64,000 nucleotides of DNA. Source: Haloferax marinisediminis (lineage in GTDB: Archaea > Halobacteriota > Halobacteria > Halobacteriales > Haloferacaceae). The number at the start of each line of letters is the position of its first letter. Positions within the stretch are counted from its first letter, which is position 1. The stretch spans positions 2,724,701 to 2,788,700 of the forward strand of contig NZ_WKJP01000001.1 of assembly GCF_009674585.1 (NCBI RefSeq), written 5' to 3'. A program made the translations under genes and the position numbers. The notes beneath the pieces were generated by a model. That model was not told where the DNA came from. It ran no database searches and worked only from the letters and a program-made list of their open reading frames with translations. Below, one piece after another: positions 17,796 to 27,063 of this stretch.

Positions 17796-18803
17796 ATGAG
17801 CGAACGAATCTGGACCCGAAACCCCGGCGCACAGGAGCGAGAAAACAAACAGCGAAACGGTCGACAGCAGACCGAAAGCGAAGAAGAGACCACCAAGGGT
17901 GACACCCTCAAGTGCCCCGAATGTGGCGGTCACGTCGTCACCGACGACGAACACGGAGAGACCGTCTGTAACGACTGTGGCCTCGTCGTCACCGCCGACT
18001 CGGTCGACCGTGGCCCCGAGTGGCGCGCCTTCGACGCCCGCGAGAAGGACGAAAAGTCCCGTGTCGGTGCCCCCACGACCAACACGATGCACGACAAGGG
18101 GCTTTCGACCAACATCGACTGGCGCGACCGCGACGCCTACGGGAACTCTCTCGGCGCCCGTCAGCGCCAGAAGATGCAGCGCCTCCGCAAGTGGAACGAG
18201 CGCTTCCGCACGCGCGACTCCAAGGAGCGCAACCTGAAGCAGGCACTCGGCGAAATCGACCGAATGGCATCTGCACTCGGCCTTCCCGAGAACGTCCGCG
18301 AGACGGCATCTGTCATCTACCGCCGCGCACTGGACGACGACCTGCTCCCCGGTCGCTCCATCGAGGGTGTCGCCACGTCCTGTACCTACGCCGCCGCCCG
18401 CATGGCCGGCGTTCCCCGCTCGCTCGACGAGATTGCCGAAGTCTCCCGCGTCGAGAAGAGCGAAGTCGCTCGCACGTACCGCTACATCGCCCGCGAACTC
18501 TCGCTGGAAGTCAAGCCCGCGGACCCCGAGCAGTACGTCCCCCGTTTCGCCAGCGAACTCGGCCTCTCTGACGAGTCGAAGATGCGTGCTCGCAAGCTCC
18601 TGAAGAACGCCAAAGAGAAGGGCGTCCACTCCGGCAAGTCGCCGGTCGGCCTCGCCGCCGCGGCCGTCTACGCTGCTGCACTCCTCACCAACGAGAAGAC
18701 GACGCAGGCAGCAGTCAGCGACGTCGCCGACATCTCCGAAGTCACGATTCGCAACCGCTACCACGAACTCCTCGAAGCCGAAGAGAACCTCGGCCTCGTC
18801 TGA
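17796..18803 (+). CDS. tfb: transcription initiation factor TFB
   Basis: A 335-residue general transcription factor that binds BRE/TBP and recruits RNA polymerase. It has an N-terminal zinc ribbon (about 39-61, CPECGGHVV and CNDCGLVV) and a B-reader/linker segment (GPEWRAFDAREKDEKSRVGAP). Two cyclin-fold repeats follow, at about 140-220 (LGLPENVRETASVIYRRAL, GVATSCTYAAARMAG) and 233-320 (AKEKGVHSGKSPVGLAAAAVYAAALL). The Ser/Gln/Glu-rich extension before the ribbon is typical of haloarchaeal TFBs. Haloarchaea encode several TFBs, so which paralogue this is cannot be told here. The ATG at 17796 is chosen because upstream in-frame sequence does not look coding. Confidence 0.95.
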   Translation: MSERIWTRNPGAQERENKQRNGRQQTESEEETTKGDTLKCPECGGHVVTDDEHGETVCNDCGLVVTADSVDRGPEWRAFDAREKDEKSRVGAPTTNTMHDKGLSTNIDWRDRDAYGNSLGARQRQKMQRLRKWNERFRTRDSKERNLKQALGEIDRMASALGLPENVRETASVIYRRALDDDLLPGRSIEGVATSCTYAAARMAGVPRSLDEIAEVSRVEKSEVARTYRYIARELSLEVKPADPEQYVPRFASELGLSDESKMRARKLLKNAKEKGVHSGKSPVGLAAAAVYAAALLTNEKTTQAAVSDVADISEVTIRNRYHELLEAEENLGLV

Positions 18804-18962
18804 ATCGTCGACGCTCCCGACGGCACGAGTAGACGACTGACGATTCAGTTTTCGCTTATTCGACTGCCGAGCCACAGCACTGGCTGCTGCAGCAGAGAGT
18901 GACTGGTCGACGACATCTCACCGGGGAGAAACATTTTGTCGTCGCGTGAACACCTATCTACG

Positions 18963-20075
18963 ATGCGCACGAATCACGCCCTCCGCGTGGGCGATGCCGC
19001 CGACACTGGACTCGCCGACGGGAGCGTGGACCTCGTCGTCACTTCACCACCGTACCCCATGATAGAGATGTGGGACGACCTCTTTTCGTCGCGTGACGAG
19101 CGAGTCTCTCGTGCCCTCTCGGCGGGCGACGGTGACGCCGCGTTCGAGGCGATGCACGAACAACTCGACGCGGTGTGGGACGAAGTCAAACGCCTCCTCG
19201 CACCGGGGGGTATCGCGTGTGTGAACGTCGGTGACGCGACGCGAAGCCTCGACGGGTCGTTTCGGCAGTACCCAAACCACGCCCGAATCCTCACTGCCCT
19301 CTGTGAGCGTGGGCTCGTCCCACTTCCAGACGCAATCTGGCGAAAGCCGACGAACCGACTGACGAAATTCATGGGTTCGGGGACGCTCCCACCTAACGCG
19401 TACGTCACACTCGAACACGAGTACGTTCTCATCGTGCGAAACGGCGACTCTCGGTCGTTCCCACCGGGTGACGAACGCCGCTACGAGAGTGCCTTCTTCT
19501 GGGAAGAGCGAAACAGTTGGTTCTCGGACCTCTGGGAGTTCACCGGGACGGACCAGCGACTGGATTCGGGCACCAGAGAACGCTCTGCTGCGTTCCCGGT
19601 CGAACTTCCGCTGCGACTGATACGGATGTACTCCGTCTACGGCGACACCGTGTTCGACCCGTTCACCGGGACCGGAACGACGACGCTCGCGGCCATGCTC
19701 GCAGGGCGTGATTCGGTCGGTTACGACCTCGACGCTGGTCTCCTCAGTGCGTTCGAAGACCGACTCGACGATATCGAAGAGCGCTCTCGAAGAGACGTCG
19801 AGCGACGACTCGACGACCACCGGGCGTTCGTCTCCGACCGGGACGACCGGCCCGGCCACGAGGCCGAACACTACGACTTCCCCGTCGTGACGAAGCAAGA
19901 ACGGAACATTCGACTGTACGCCGTCTCGTCGGTCACGAAGTCACAGTCCGGTGACGACCACCTGTTCACCGTCGACCACGAACCACTCGACGAGGCGTCG
20001 GACACTGACGTGAGTGCTGCGTCGACTGAGTCGCCACCCGAAGCCGTCTCCGAAGACGTGCAGACGACCGATTGA
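18963..20075 (+). CDS. zim: orphan CTAG-type DNA (N4-cytosine) methyltransferase
   Basis: A 370-residue beta-class DNA methyltransferase. The catalytic motif IV TSPPYP (27-32) is typical of N4-cytosine enzymes, and motif I/X, DPFTGTGTTTLA, lies near 232-243. Motif IV precedes motif I, as expected for beta-class. No restriction endonuclease gene lies beside it. By position and sequence it fits the Zim/HVO_0794-type enzyme that, as I recall, modifies the first C of CTAG in H. volcanii. The ~120 C-terminal residues are acidic and Ser/Asp-rich. ATG 18963 is preferred over the in-frame TTG at 18936, because MRTNHALRVGDA is the family-like start. Confidence 0.88.
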   Translation: MRTNHALRVGDAADTGLADGSVDLVVTSPPYPMIEMWDDLFSSRDERVSRALSAGDGDAAFEAMHEQLDAVWDEVKRLLAPGGIACVNVGDATRSLDGSFRQYPNHARILTALCERGLVPLPDAIWRKPTNRLTKFMGSGTLPPNAYVTLEHEYVLIVRNGDSRSFPPGDERRYESAFFWEERNSWFSDLWEFTGTDQRLDSGTRERSAAFPVELPLRLIRMYSVYGDTVFDPFTGTGTTTLAAMLAGRDSVGYDLDAGLLSAFEDRLDDIEERSRRDVERRLDDHRAFVSDRDDRPGHEAEHYDFPVVTKQERNIRLYAVSSVTKSQSGDDHLFTVDHEPLDEASDTDVSAASTESPPEAVSEDVQTTD

Positions 20076-20171
20076 GGCCCCATCAACACCCAGACCACCT
20101 CACACCGGTCCTGTCCTGAGGCGTTTGCGGACACGAACACCGATTTATCACCGGCCGACCCAGCAAGCAGT

Positions 20172-20867
20172 ATGGACCTGTCGTTCGACTCGTTCGTCCT
20201 CGCGGCGAGCACCGCAGACTTAGGCGACGAACCCGCCGCACGGGGTGTCGCTGACGCCGTCGAATTTCGGATGGACCTCGCAGACGACCCGCTTTCTGCC
20301 CTCGACGAGTACGATGGGTCGCTTCCGATTCTGGCGACGAACCGTGCCGACTGGGAAGGCGGCGAAGCCGACGCATCCGACGCCGAGCGGCTCGAAACAC
20401 TCGTCGCGGCTGCCGAGTTCGACGCCGTCGGGGCGGTCGATATCGAACTCGCCTGTCTTCGGGCGGACGTCGGCGTCGACGCTGCAACCCGTGTACGCGA
20501 CGCTGGCGCGACAGTCGTCGCGTCCGTCCACGACTTCGACCGGACACCCGCGCGTTCAGAACTGATTGCACTCCTCCACGAGGCGGCAGCGCTCGGCGAC
20601 GTTGGGAAACTCGCCGTCACCGCGCACTCGAACGCCGACGCACTCCGTCTCCTCGACGTGACCCACACGGCAACTGAGTGGGGTGACACAGTCGCGACGA
20701 TGGCGATGGGCGAGGCGGGCAGGCACACCCGTGCAGTCGCGCCAGTGTACGGTTCGAAGATTGGGTACGCCCCCGTAGACGCCGCTGACGCAACCGCACC
20801 AGGTCAGTACGACATTCAGACACTTCGTTCGCTCGTGGACGACCTGTCGAGTAATCCGGACGTTTAA
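20172..20867 (+). CDS. aroD: type I 3-dehydroquinate dehydratase
   Basis: A 231-residue enzyme dehydrating 3-dehydroquinate to 3-dehydroshikimate through a Schiff base. Likely catalytic residues are E31 (VEFRMD), H120 (SVHDFD) and the Schiff-base Lys K146 (GKLAVTAH). The C-terminal APVYGSKIGYA substrate-binding segment is also present. The upstream enzyme, 3-dehydroquinate synthase II, is encoded convergently at 21324. The following zinc-ribbon membrane gene begins 27 nt downstream and may share its transcript. Confidence 0.95.
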   Translation: MDLSFDSFVLAASTADLGDEPAARGVADAVEFRMDLADDPLSALDEYDGSLPILATNRADWEGGEADASDAERLETLVAAAEFDAVGAVDIELACLRADVGVDAATRVRDAGATVVASVHDFDRTPARSELIALLHEAAALGDVGKLAVTAHSNADALRLLDVTHTATEWGDTVATMAMGEAGRHTRAVAPVYGSKIGYAPVDAADATAPGQYDIQTLRSLVDDLSSNPDV

Positions 20868-20894
20868 GAGTACGGGCGTTGAGGCCAACGCACG

Positions 20895-21290
20895 ATGCCA
20901 GATGTACGTCGTCGCGCCGTTGTCGCCGCCCTCGTGGGCGTGTTAGGCGCATCTCTCGGAATCGCTGGCGCTGGTCACGTCTATCTCCGGGAGTGGCGAC
21001 GCGCAATCGCGTGGTTCACGTTCGTCCTCGGCGCGGGACTCGTGTTGGTTTCGACGTTTGCGGACCCAGCGACTGCGTCTATCGATACACTCCCGACCGA
21101 AGTGACAGTCCCCGTCATCGCACTGTTGTTCTTGAGCGCGCTCGACGCGTACCGAATCGGGATGCGGACGCCCAGCCAAACGAAGGACGGCACGCCTGCC
21201 TGTCCGATCTGTGGGGGCGAACTCGACCAGCAACTCGACTTCTGTCCGTGGTGTGCGACAGAACTCGAATGGCACTTCGTCGAAGAATAA
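20895..21290 (+). CDS. membrane protein with C-terminal zinc ribbon
   Basis: A 131-residue protein. Two or three hydrophobic segments (VVAALVGVLGASLGIAGAGHVYL; AWFTFVLGAGLVLVSTF; VPVIALLFLSALDAY) precede a short linker. A C-terminal zinc ribbon, CPICGGELD...FCPWCATELEW, is at about 101-124. Small TM plus zinc-ribbon proteins are frequent in haloarchaea and are of unknown function. The N-terminal GHVYLREWRRA resembles the TM2/DUF-type helical hairpin of such proteins. Confidence 0.82.
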   Translation: MPDVRRRAVVAALVGVLGASLGIAGAGHVYLREWRRAIAWFTFVLGAGLVLVSTFADPATASIDTLPTEVTVPVIALLFLSALDAYRIGMRTPSQTKDGTPACPICGGELDQQLDFCPWCATELEWHFVEE

Positions 21291-21323
21291 CCGCCGCGTC
21301 GGTCGAAAACTGGAGATTCCGTC

Positions 21324-22499
21324 TTACTTCTCGATGATGCTCTCTTCGACTGCTTCACCGAAGTGGCGCGCAGTGTCTTCGTAGTAGATGAGCATCTCGT
21401 CACCGGGTTCGAGGTCGGTGACCGCGACCCGACCGTCTCGGGTGTGGACTTTGATGGTTTCGGCGTTCTGCAAGAGCGTCGTGACGCGGTCGCCCTCGTA
21501 CTCCGCAGTGATTCGGAACATCGGCCGTTTTTCTATCTTCACGCGTCCGACGATTGCCTCGCGGGTGTGGCCGTTTTCGTCGACGATTTGTACTTCGTCG
21601 CCGCTCTCGAGTTCCGAGAGGTAGGTCGTCCCCCCGTCGGGTGTCCGCGCGTAGGCGTGGACTGCACCTGCGTTGACCCGGAACGGACGAGAGGCGACGT
21701 ACGGCGACTCGGCCGTCTCGGCGTGGACGAAAAAGAGACCGCGAGACATCGACCCGACGAGCATCCCCTCGTCGTGGTCCATGAGCGACCCCGTGTCGAC
21801 GCAGACGCGGTCTGCCATTCCCGTGCGCTCGACTTCGGTGACCTCTGCCCAGACGAGGTCGAGGGACTCGCGTTCGGCCTCGTCACGAATCTCGGTAGTT
21901 CGCCGGATTTCGTCGGGACTGTCGCTGTCGAGGAGAACACCGTCGGCACCGATTTCGAGCGTCTCGAAGGCGGCTTGCGCCTCGTCTGCGCTCGTCACCC
22001 CAGCGATGAGGTCGGTCTCGTCGCCGATGCGCGCAATGAGATTCTCTAACGGGATGATAGTCCAGTCCTCGCCGACGACGATGGTGTGGTCGCCGTCGTG
22101 AGCGGCCTCTTCGGCGAACGCCTCGTAGTCTTTGCTCAGGATACGGATGTACGACCCATTCGTTCGGTCGTCGCCACGGCGGAGCGTCGTCAAGTCAGCA
22201 GACCCAGAGAAGTCAGACGGGAGGTCGACGGTCCCGTCACCTTCGCCATCCTTCCCGACGATGTAGGCGTCGGCGAGGGATTCGGGTTCGTCGTCTTCTT
22301 CTGCTTCCATCACGTGAACGTCGGCGTCCGTCCGGAACGCAGCGACCTTGACGTCACCGAGTTCACGAACCTTCTCGACGTCGTCCTCGTCGACGAGGAC
22401 CCAGTCGACGCCAGCTTCGAGGCCTGCCGTGATGCGTCGCTTCCGCGTCTCCCAGTCGCCGACCGTGTCGTCGGCTTTGAGCCAGACGCTTCGTGTCAT
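21324..22499 (-). CDS. aroB': 3-dehydroquinate synthase II (archaeal aroB')
   Basis: A 391-residue enzyme of the archaeal shikimate entry pathway. It oxidatively deaminates and cyclises 2-amino-3,7-dideoxy-D-threo-hept-6-ulosonate to 3-dehydroquinate using NAD. Family blocks are MTRSVWLKADD, KRRITAGLEAGVDWVLVD, DWTIIPLENLIA, GSMSRGLFFVHAE, RPFRVNAGAVHAY, TYLSELESGDEV, VGRVKIEKRPM and PGDEMLIYYED. The partner ADH synthase is at 24143-24943. ATG 22499 is preferred over 22595, because family members begin at this motif and the upstream residues lie in the low-GC intergenic region. Confidence 0.95.
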   Translation of the reverse strand: MTRSVWLKADDTVGDWETRKRRITAGLEAGVDWVLVDEDDVEKVRELGDVKVAAFRTDADVHVMEAEEDDEPESLADAYIVGKDGEGDGTVDLPSDFSGSADLTTLRRGDDRTNGSYIRILSKDYEAFAEEAAHDGDHTIVVGEDWTIIPLENLIARIGDETDLIAGVTSADEAQAAFETLEIGADGVLLDSDSPDEIRRTTEIRDEAERESLDLVWAEVTEVERTGMADRVCVDTGSLMDHDEGMLVGSMSRGLFFVHAETAESPYVASRPFRVNAGAVHAYARTPDGGTTYLSELESGDEVQIVDENGHTREAIVGRVKIEKRPMFRITAEYEGDRVTTLLQNAETIKVHTRDGRVAVTDLEPGDEMLIYYEDTARHFGEAVEESIIEK

Positions 22500-23614
22500 T
22501 ATCGACCCCACTCGGTCGGCAGTCTTGAACGTGGCGGATGAATCAACGGACAGCGATGTGGTCTGGTCGAACAGCGCGTTTCCATCGTAGAGCAATTCTG
22601 TATCGCACTATGTGGTTTATGAGGGCCGATTCAGACATCTTTCGGCCCAATCGACTGCCCACAGAACACGGTTGCGACGGAGACTGCACGCTACACGGTT
22701 ATCCGAGCCTCAAAGAACCGAGTTCGGGCGTCTACGATCGTGGAACGCGACCGTCGCTGACACGCCTCGGTACTGAACCTGTTGAGCACAGCAAATGGCA
22801 TCAGACATGCGACCGCCTCGAACGTGGTCCGGTGACGTGGGAGTCCGAATCCAGCGAGCGAAGAGATAGCACTCAGCAGTTCACGAGTGTAGTGTCGACC
22901 GAGTCCGAACCACGCCGTGCAGTGAGTACCAGACAGACTCTCGAAGAGGTGGCCTGTTCAACGCGCAACCCCGGGGGTGAGCAGGCTGAAGAGAGGTCTC
23001 TGTCAGCACTGACACACACCAGTCTGACCAGTGCTGCATCGCAGTGTGCGCCTCTGTTAGCGAACAAACCGGCAGACGTCGGCGCTGTCGACGTGATTCG
23101 TCGAGAGGCAACAGAGCACTCAGCTGGTGGACTCAACCATGGGTGGGCTCCTTCTCTTCGAAAACTATCGAATAGCCGACAGCAACGCAAAGACACATCC
23201 TCTCCACCGAATCGAGTGGAGTCTATAGTTGGTACGACGATACCGAGCAGATTGGCCGGAGTAGGGATACGTTCACACCGATTGAGTGATCGTCGCGGGA
23301 AACAGGTCGTAGACGCCACTGTCTCTTGGTCACTTAGGCCTGCTCGAACACTCACGTGGCACGCCGTTACCGCACCAGAATCACCGCCTGGGCCTCTGAC
23401 GCCGAAACGCCCGAATTCGTTGGCGAAACTGGCTCTCTCCCGACTCAGCAGTGGCACGCGACATATTCATAAACCAAATGTTGCGATACCAAATCCACTC
23501 TCGTCCGCGAACCTCGGTCGTTCTATCGAGTTGGGCGCGAGCGCGTGTGCTACCCGCTGCGTCGGGAGAAAACGAACGAATGACGCGCCCGATTGGTCGA
23601 GCGTATGCAGAAAC
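22500..23614. other. 1.1-kb lower-GC region with no assignable gene
   Basis: Between aroB' and the alkyltransferase gene there is over 1.1 kb with GC visibly nearer 55% than the surrounding ~65%, and without the usual G/C third-position bias. One + frame (22538-23686) has no stop for 382 codons, but its product is basic, Arg/Ser/Thr-rich and recognisable as nothing I know. A hairpin, cagcactg...cagtgctg, has arms at 23004-23011 and 23029-23036. A minus-strand TATA-like ttcataaacc sits at about 23466-23475. It could be a decayed acquired gene, an extended regulatory region for aroB' or a non-coding RNA locus. I see no tRNA, RNase P or 7S RNA signature. Confidence 0.6.
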
Positions 23615-24034
23615 TCAGTCGAAGGAAGCGAGGTCGACCTGTTCAGTGTCCTCGTCTGCTTCGTGGGCGAGCAACGCGTGTTTTAGCTCGACGCCACCCG
23701 CTGCAGAGAACCCGCCGAGTGAATCCGCCCCGACAACGCGATGACATGGGACGACCAGTGGAACGGGGTTTCGCCCGCACGCCTGCCCAACCGCGACCGG
23801 GTGACTGTCGAGTTCGGCCGCAATCTCGCCGTAGGTTCGCGTCTCCCCGTACGGAATGGCCAGCATCGCGCTCATCACTCTCCCGGTGAACGAGTCGGGG
23901 ACGTCGACGTCGATATCGAACGTTCGACGCTCGCCGTGTTCGTACTCCGAAAGTTGCATCCACAGGTCGTCTGGTGACACCGCAACCAACTGCTCGTCGA
24001 GTTCCACGTCGAACCCCCACATCGTGACGTGCAT
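23615..24034 (-). CDS. ogt: methylated-DNA--protein-cysteine methyltransferase
   Basis: A 139-residue suicide repair protein that transfers alkyl groups from O6-alkylguanine to its own Cys. The active-site motif is VVPCHRVVG (PCHR). The recognition helix segment IPYGETRTYGEIAAEL and the following PVAVGQACGRNP are intact, as is GFSAAGG. The ATG at 24034 is preferred over 24061: a TATA-like acatag (on the minus strand, 24062-24067) lies about 28 nt upstream, which fits a leaderless message. A further ATG at 24022 is possible. Confidence 0.92.
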   Translation of the reverse strand: MHVTMWGFDVELDEQLVAVSPDDLWMQLSEYEHGERRTFDIDVDVPDSFTGRVMSAMLAIPYGETRTYGEIAAELDSHPVAVGQACGRNPVPLVVPCHRVVGADSLGGFSAAGGVELKHALLAHEADEDTEQVDLASFD

Positions 24035-24142
24035 CGACTGTGCTTCGCGCCCGACGCACATCTATGTGTGGCGTCTGCTCGGCGAGCGTCTACACAGGTC
24101 TCTGAGAGGTCCAGAACTACTGAAAGAGAAAACAGCCGCGAG

Positions 24143-24943
24143 TTAGGCTTCGATACCGAGACCTGCGCGGGTGAGGGCGGTCTCTACGTCGGCATCGTCG
24201 TGAATGACGGCGCTGACGGCGCGAGTGATGGCTTCGGGGTCGTCGTGCTGGAAGATCGACCGACCCATCGAGACACCGGCGGCACCGGCGTCCATCGTTC
24301 CACGGACCATCTCGACCGTCTCACGGTCGGTTCCGCGACTGCCACCGGCGATGACGACTGGCAAGCGCGTCGCCTCGACGACGCGACTGAAGGACTCTGC
24401 GTCGCCGCTGTAGGCTGTCTTGACGATGTCAGCACCGACCTCTTCAGCGAGGCGGACGGCGTGCGCGAGTGCCTCGGGGTCTTGTTCGTCGATACCGGGA
24501 CCACGAGCGTACGCCATGGCGAGGACGGGGACACCGAAGTCTGCGGCGCGAGAACAGAGATTTGCGAGTTGCGTCATCTGGTCGGGTTCGTACTCGGAGC
24601 CGACGTTGATGTGGAACGAGACGGCGTCGGCGCCGACGCGGAGGGCGTCTTCGACCGACCCAGTGAGTCGTTTGTCTGCTTCGTCCGGGCCGATGACCGT
24701 CGAGCCATTGACGTGGACGATGTATCCTTTTCCGTTCTTGTTCGGGTGGACGCGGGGTGCTGTGCCTTTGTGTGTGAGGACGGCGTCAGCGCCGCCGCGT
24801 GTGATTGCATCGATTGTCGATTCGATATCTACGAGGCCTTTGACCGGGCCGAGTGTGATACCGTGGTCCATCGGGACGATGAGGTATCGCCCATCTGTCG
24901 AGATGCGTTCGAGTCGTGCCGAAAGTCCTGCGTCAGTGTTCAT
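24143..24943 (-). CDS. 2-amino-3,7-dideoxy-D-threo-hept-6-ulosonate (ADH) synthase
   Basis: A 266-residue class I aldolase-like enzyme (fba-type fold), the first committed step of the archaeal shikimate branch. It condenses an aspartate-semialdehyde unit with a ketose-phosphate-derived unit. Motifs are LIVPMDHGITLGP, VLTHKGTAPRVH, AMAYARGPG, DIVKTAYSGD (with the probable Schiff-base Lys) and VIAGGSRGTDRE, AAGVSMGRSIFQ. It is the last gene of the trpC-trpB-trpA operon, 24 nt after trpA, which couples shikimate supply to tryptophan synthesis. Older annotations may call it fructose-bisphosphate aldolase. Confidence 0.93.
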   Translation of the reverse strand: MNTDAGLSARLERISTDGRYLIVPMDHGITLGPVKGLVDIESTIDAITRGGADAVLTHKGTAPRVHPNKNGKGYIVHVNGSTVIGPDEADKRLTGSVEDALRVGADAVSFHINVGSEYEPDQMTQLANLCSRAADFGVPVLAMAYARGPGIDEQDPEALAHAVRLAEEVGADIVKTAYSGDAESFSRVVEATRLPVVIAGGSRGTDRETVEMVRGTMDAGAAGVSMGRSIFQHDDPEAITRAVSAVIHDDADVETALTRAGLGIEA

Positions 24944-24967
24944 GTATGAGAAAGGGTGGCAGAGTAG

Positions 24968-25801
24968 TTATGTGCGTTCCGGATGCGGTGGGCGTTGCGA
25001 AGCGCCGGCCACTGCGCCGTCTTTGAGTTCGCGGGCGAGCGTTTCGAGGCGGTCTGCGACAGTTTTGGGGTCTGAGCCACGTTCGTGTCCCTCGGCAACG
25101 ATATCCACGAGTGCGCTTCCGACGATGATTCCGTCCGCGCCGCTTCGAACGATTCGTTCGGCGTGTTCTCCGCTACTGATTCCGAACCCGACGGCTTTGG
25201 GCACGTCGTACCCGTCCAACCGCCCGAGAGAGCTCCCAGTCTCGTCGGAGACTTCCGACTGAGCACCTGTCGTCCCGAGGCGGGCCTGGACGTAGACGTA
25301 GCCAGAGACCTGTTCCATGATGCGTTCGAGGCGCTCGCCGCGCGTCGTCGGTGCGACGATAAACACGAGGTCGAGGCCGAACTCGTCGCAGGCCTCACGG
25401 AGTGGGTCAGACTCCTCGGCGGGCAAGTCGGGGACGACGAATCCCTCGATGCCGACCGACGCCGCCTTCTCGACGAATGGGCGCGGCCCGGGCTCGTCGC
25501 CGTAGCGGTAGATGAGGTTGTAGTAGGTCATACAGACCAGCGGCACCGACACGTCGAGGTCTTCGACGAATTCGAAGAAGCGCGTCGGCGTCATCCCTCC
25601 CTGGAGCGACCGAACGACGGCGTTCTGGATGGTCGGACCTTCTGCGATTGGCTCTGAGAAGGGTAGACCGAGTTCGATGATGTCCGCACCGCCGCGTTCG
25701 AGAGCTTCGACGTATTCGAGCGACGACTCGTAGTCCGGGTCGCCCGCAGCAAGGTACGGGATGAACGCCGGACCGTCGGCGAAGGCGTCTTCGAGCGACA
25801 T
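24968..25801 (-). CDS. trpA: tryptophan synthase alpha subunit
   Basis: A 277-residue TIM-barrel subunit cleaving indole-3-glycerol phosphate to indole. [15 protein letters not shown] and [17 protein letters not shown] contain the catalytic Glu (bacterial E49). The bacterial D60 position is Glu here, a substitution the family pattern allows. [23 protein letters not shown] and [11 protein letters not shown] complete the family set. The ATG at 25801 overlaps the trpB stop by one base (TGATG), pointing to translational coupling. A GTG one codon upstream is an alternative. Confidence 0.96.
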   Translation of the reverse strand: MSLEDAFADGPAFIPYLAAGDPDYESSLEYVEALERGGADIIELGLPFSEPIAEGPTIQNAVVRSLQGGMTPTRFFEFVEDLDVSVPLVCMTYYNLIYRYGDEPGPRPFVEKAASVGIEGFVVPDLPAEESDPLREACDEFGLDLVFIVAPTTRGERLERIMEQVSGYVYVQARLGTTGAQSEVSDETGSSLGRLDGYDVPKAVGFGISSGEHAERIVRSGADGIIVGSALVDIVAEGHERGSDPKTVADRLETLARELKDGAVAGASQRPPHPERT

Positions 25802-27063
25802 CACAGTCCCCCCGTGAACTCGTCCATGTTCGGTGCGATGTCGATGTCGCGCTCGTACGTCTCTTCGATAGCCGATTCGAGGTCCTTGTCACCACGGCCA
25901 GAGACGTTGACGACGACGAACTCTCCGAGGTCGTCGGCTTCACCGGTCGAATCGGGACCGGCGACGCGTTCGAGATAGCCGAAGGCGTGGGCTGTCTCCA
26001 GTGCAGGAATGATTCCTTCCAGCTGCGAGAGTCGGTGGAACGCGGTCAGGGCGTCGTCGTCGCCAACGTTGACCGCAGTGACCCGACCGATATCGACGAG
26101 ATATGCGAGTTCTGGGCCGACACCGGCGTAGTCGAGACCCGAGGAGATGGAGTGTGACTCCATAATCTGCCCGTCGTGGTCCTGCAGGATGGTGGTCCGA
26201 GCGCCGTGGAGGATTCCCTCGCTCCCGGTCGTGAGCGACGCCGAGTTTGGTGCGACGCCGGCGTCTTCGTCGACTTCGAGTGTCGACCCGCCTGCTTCGA
26301 CGGCGTAGAGTCCGACTTCCTCGTCGTCGACGAACTCGGCGAACGCACCCATCGTGTTCGACCCGCCGCCAGCACATGCGAGAACCGAGTCGGGGAGGCG
26401 GCCCATCTTCTCTCGCGCCTGCGTCCGTGCTTCCTCGGAGATAACCGACTGGAAGTCGCGAACCATGCTCGGGAACGGATGAGGGCCGACGACAGACCCG
26501 ATGACGTAGTGGGTGTCTTCGACGTTCGTCGCCCAGTCGCGCATCGTCTCCGAGATTGCCTCTTTGAGCGTCCCCCGGCCGACGGTCACGGGGTTGACCT
26601 CCGCGCCGTTGAGTTTCATCCGGAAGACGTTGGGTCGCTGGCGGTTGATGTCGCGCTCGCCCATGTAGATTTCACAGGGCATATCGAGGTGCGCGCAGGC
26701 CATCGCCGTCGCCGTCCCGTGCTGTCCGGCACCGGTTTCGGCGATGATGCGGTCTTTGCCCATGTACTTCGCCAACAGCACCTGCCCGAGTGCGTTGTTG
26801 AGTTTGTGGGCGCCGCCGTGGACGAGGTCCTCGCGTTTGAGGTACACTTCACGACCGTACCGCTCAGAGAGTCGGTCGGCACGCTGGAGTGGTGTCGGCC
26901 GTCCGCCGAACTCTCGCAGTCGCGTGCGGAACTCGTCCATGAACCCGTCTTCGTTGTTCAGGACGTATCGCTCGTACGCGTCTTCCAGTTCCTCGATGGC
27001 CGGCATCAGGGCCTCGGGAACGTACTGTCCGCCGTAGTTGCCGAATTTTCCGTCTACGCTCAT
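25801..27063 (-). CDS. trpB: tryptophan synthase beta subunit
   Basis: A 420-residue PLP enzyme that joins indole to serine. The PLP lysine lies in [12 protein letters not shown] (about residue 87), the phosphate-binding loop is [12 protein letters not shown], and [26 protein letters not shown] and [11 protein letters not shown] are conserved. It is of the TrpB1 type by its length and motifs. Its start overlaps the trpC stop by 4 nt (ATGA). The C-terminal extension ([24 protein letters not shown]) is the common haloarchaeal form. Confidence 0.97.
   Translation of the reverse strand: MSVDGKFGNYGGQYVPEALMPAIEELEDAYERYVLNNEDGFMDEFRTRLREFGGRPTPLQRADRLSERYGREVYLKREDLVHGGAHKLNNALGQVLLAKYMGKDRIIAETGAGQHGTATAMACAHLDMPCEIYMGERDINRQRPNVFRMKLNGAEVNPVTVGRGTLKEAISETMRDWATNVEDTHYVIGSVVGPHPFPSMVRDFQSVISEEARTQAREKMGRLPDSVLACAGGGSNTMGAFAEFVDDEEVGLYAVEAGGSTLEVDEDAGVAPNSASLTTGSEGILHGARTTILQDHDGQIMESHSISSGLDYAGVGPELAYLVDIGRVTAVNVGDDDALTAFHRLSQLEGIIPALETAHAFGYLERVAGPDSTGEADDLGEFVVVNVSGRGDKDLESAIEETYERDIDIAPNMDEFTGGL

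Noticed and set aside
22538..23686. 382-residue + strand reading frame in the low-GC interval
   Set aside because: No third-position G/C preference, basic composition unlike the neighbours, no recognisable domain, and it runs into the 3' end of the alkyltransferase gene. Kept as a finding, not as a gene.
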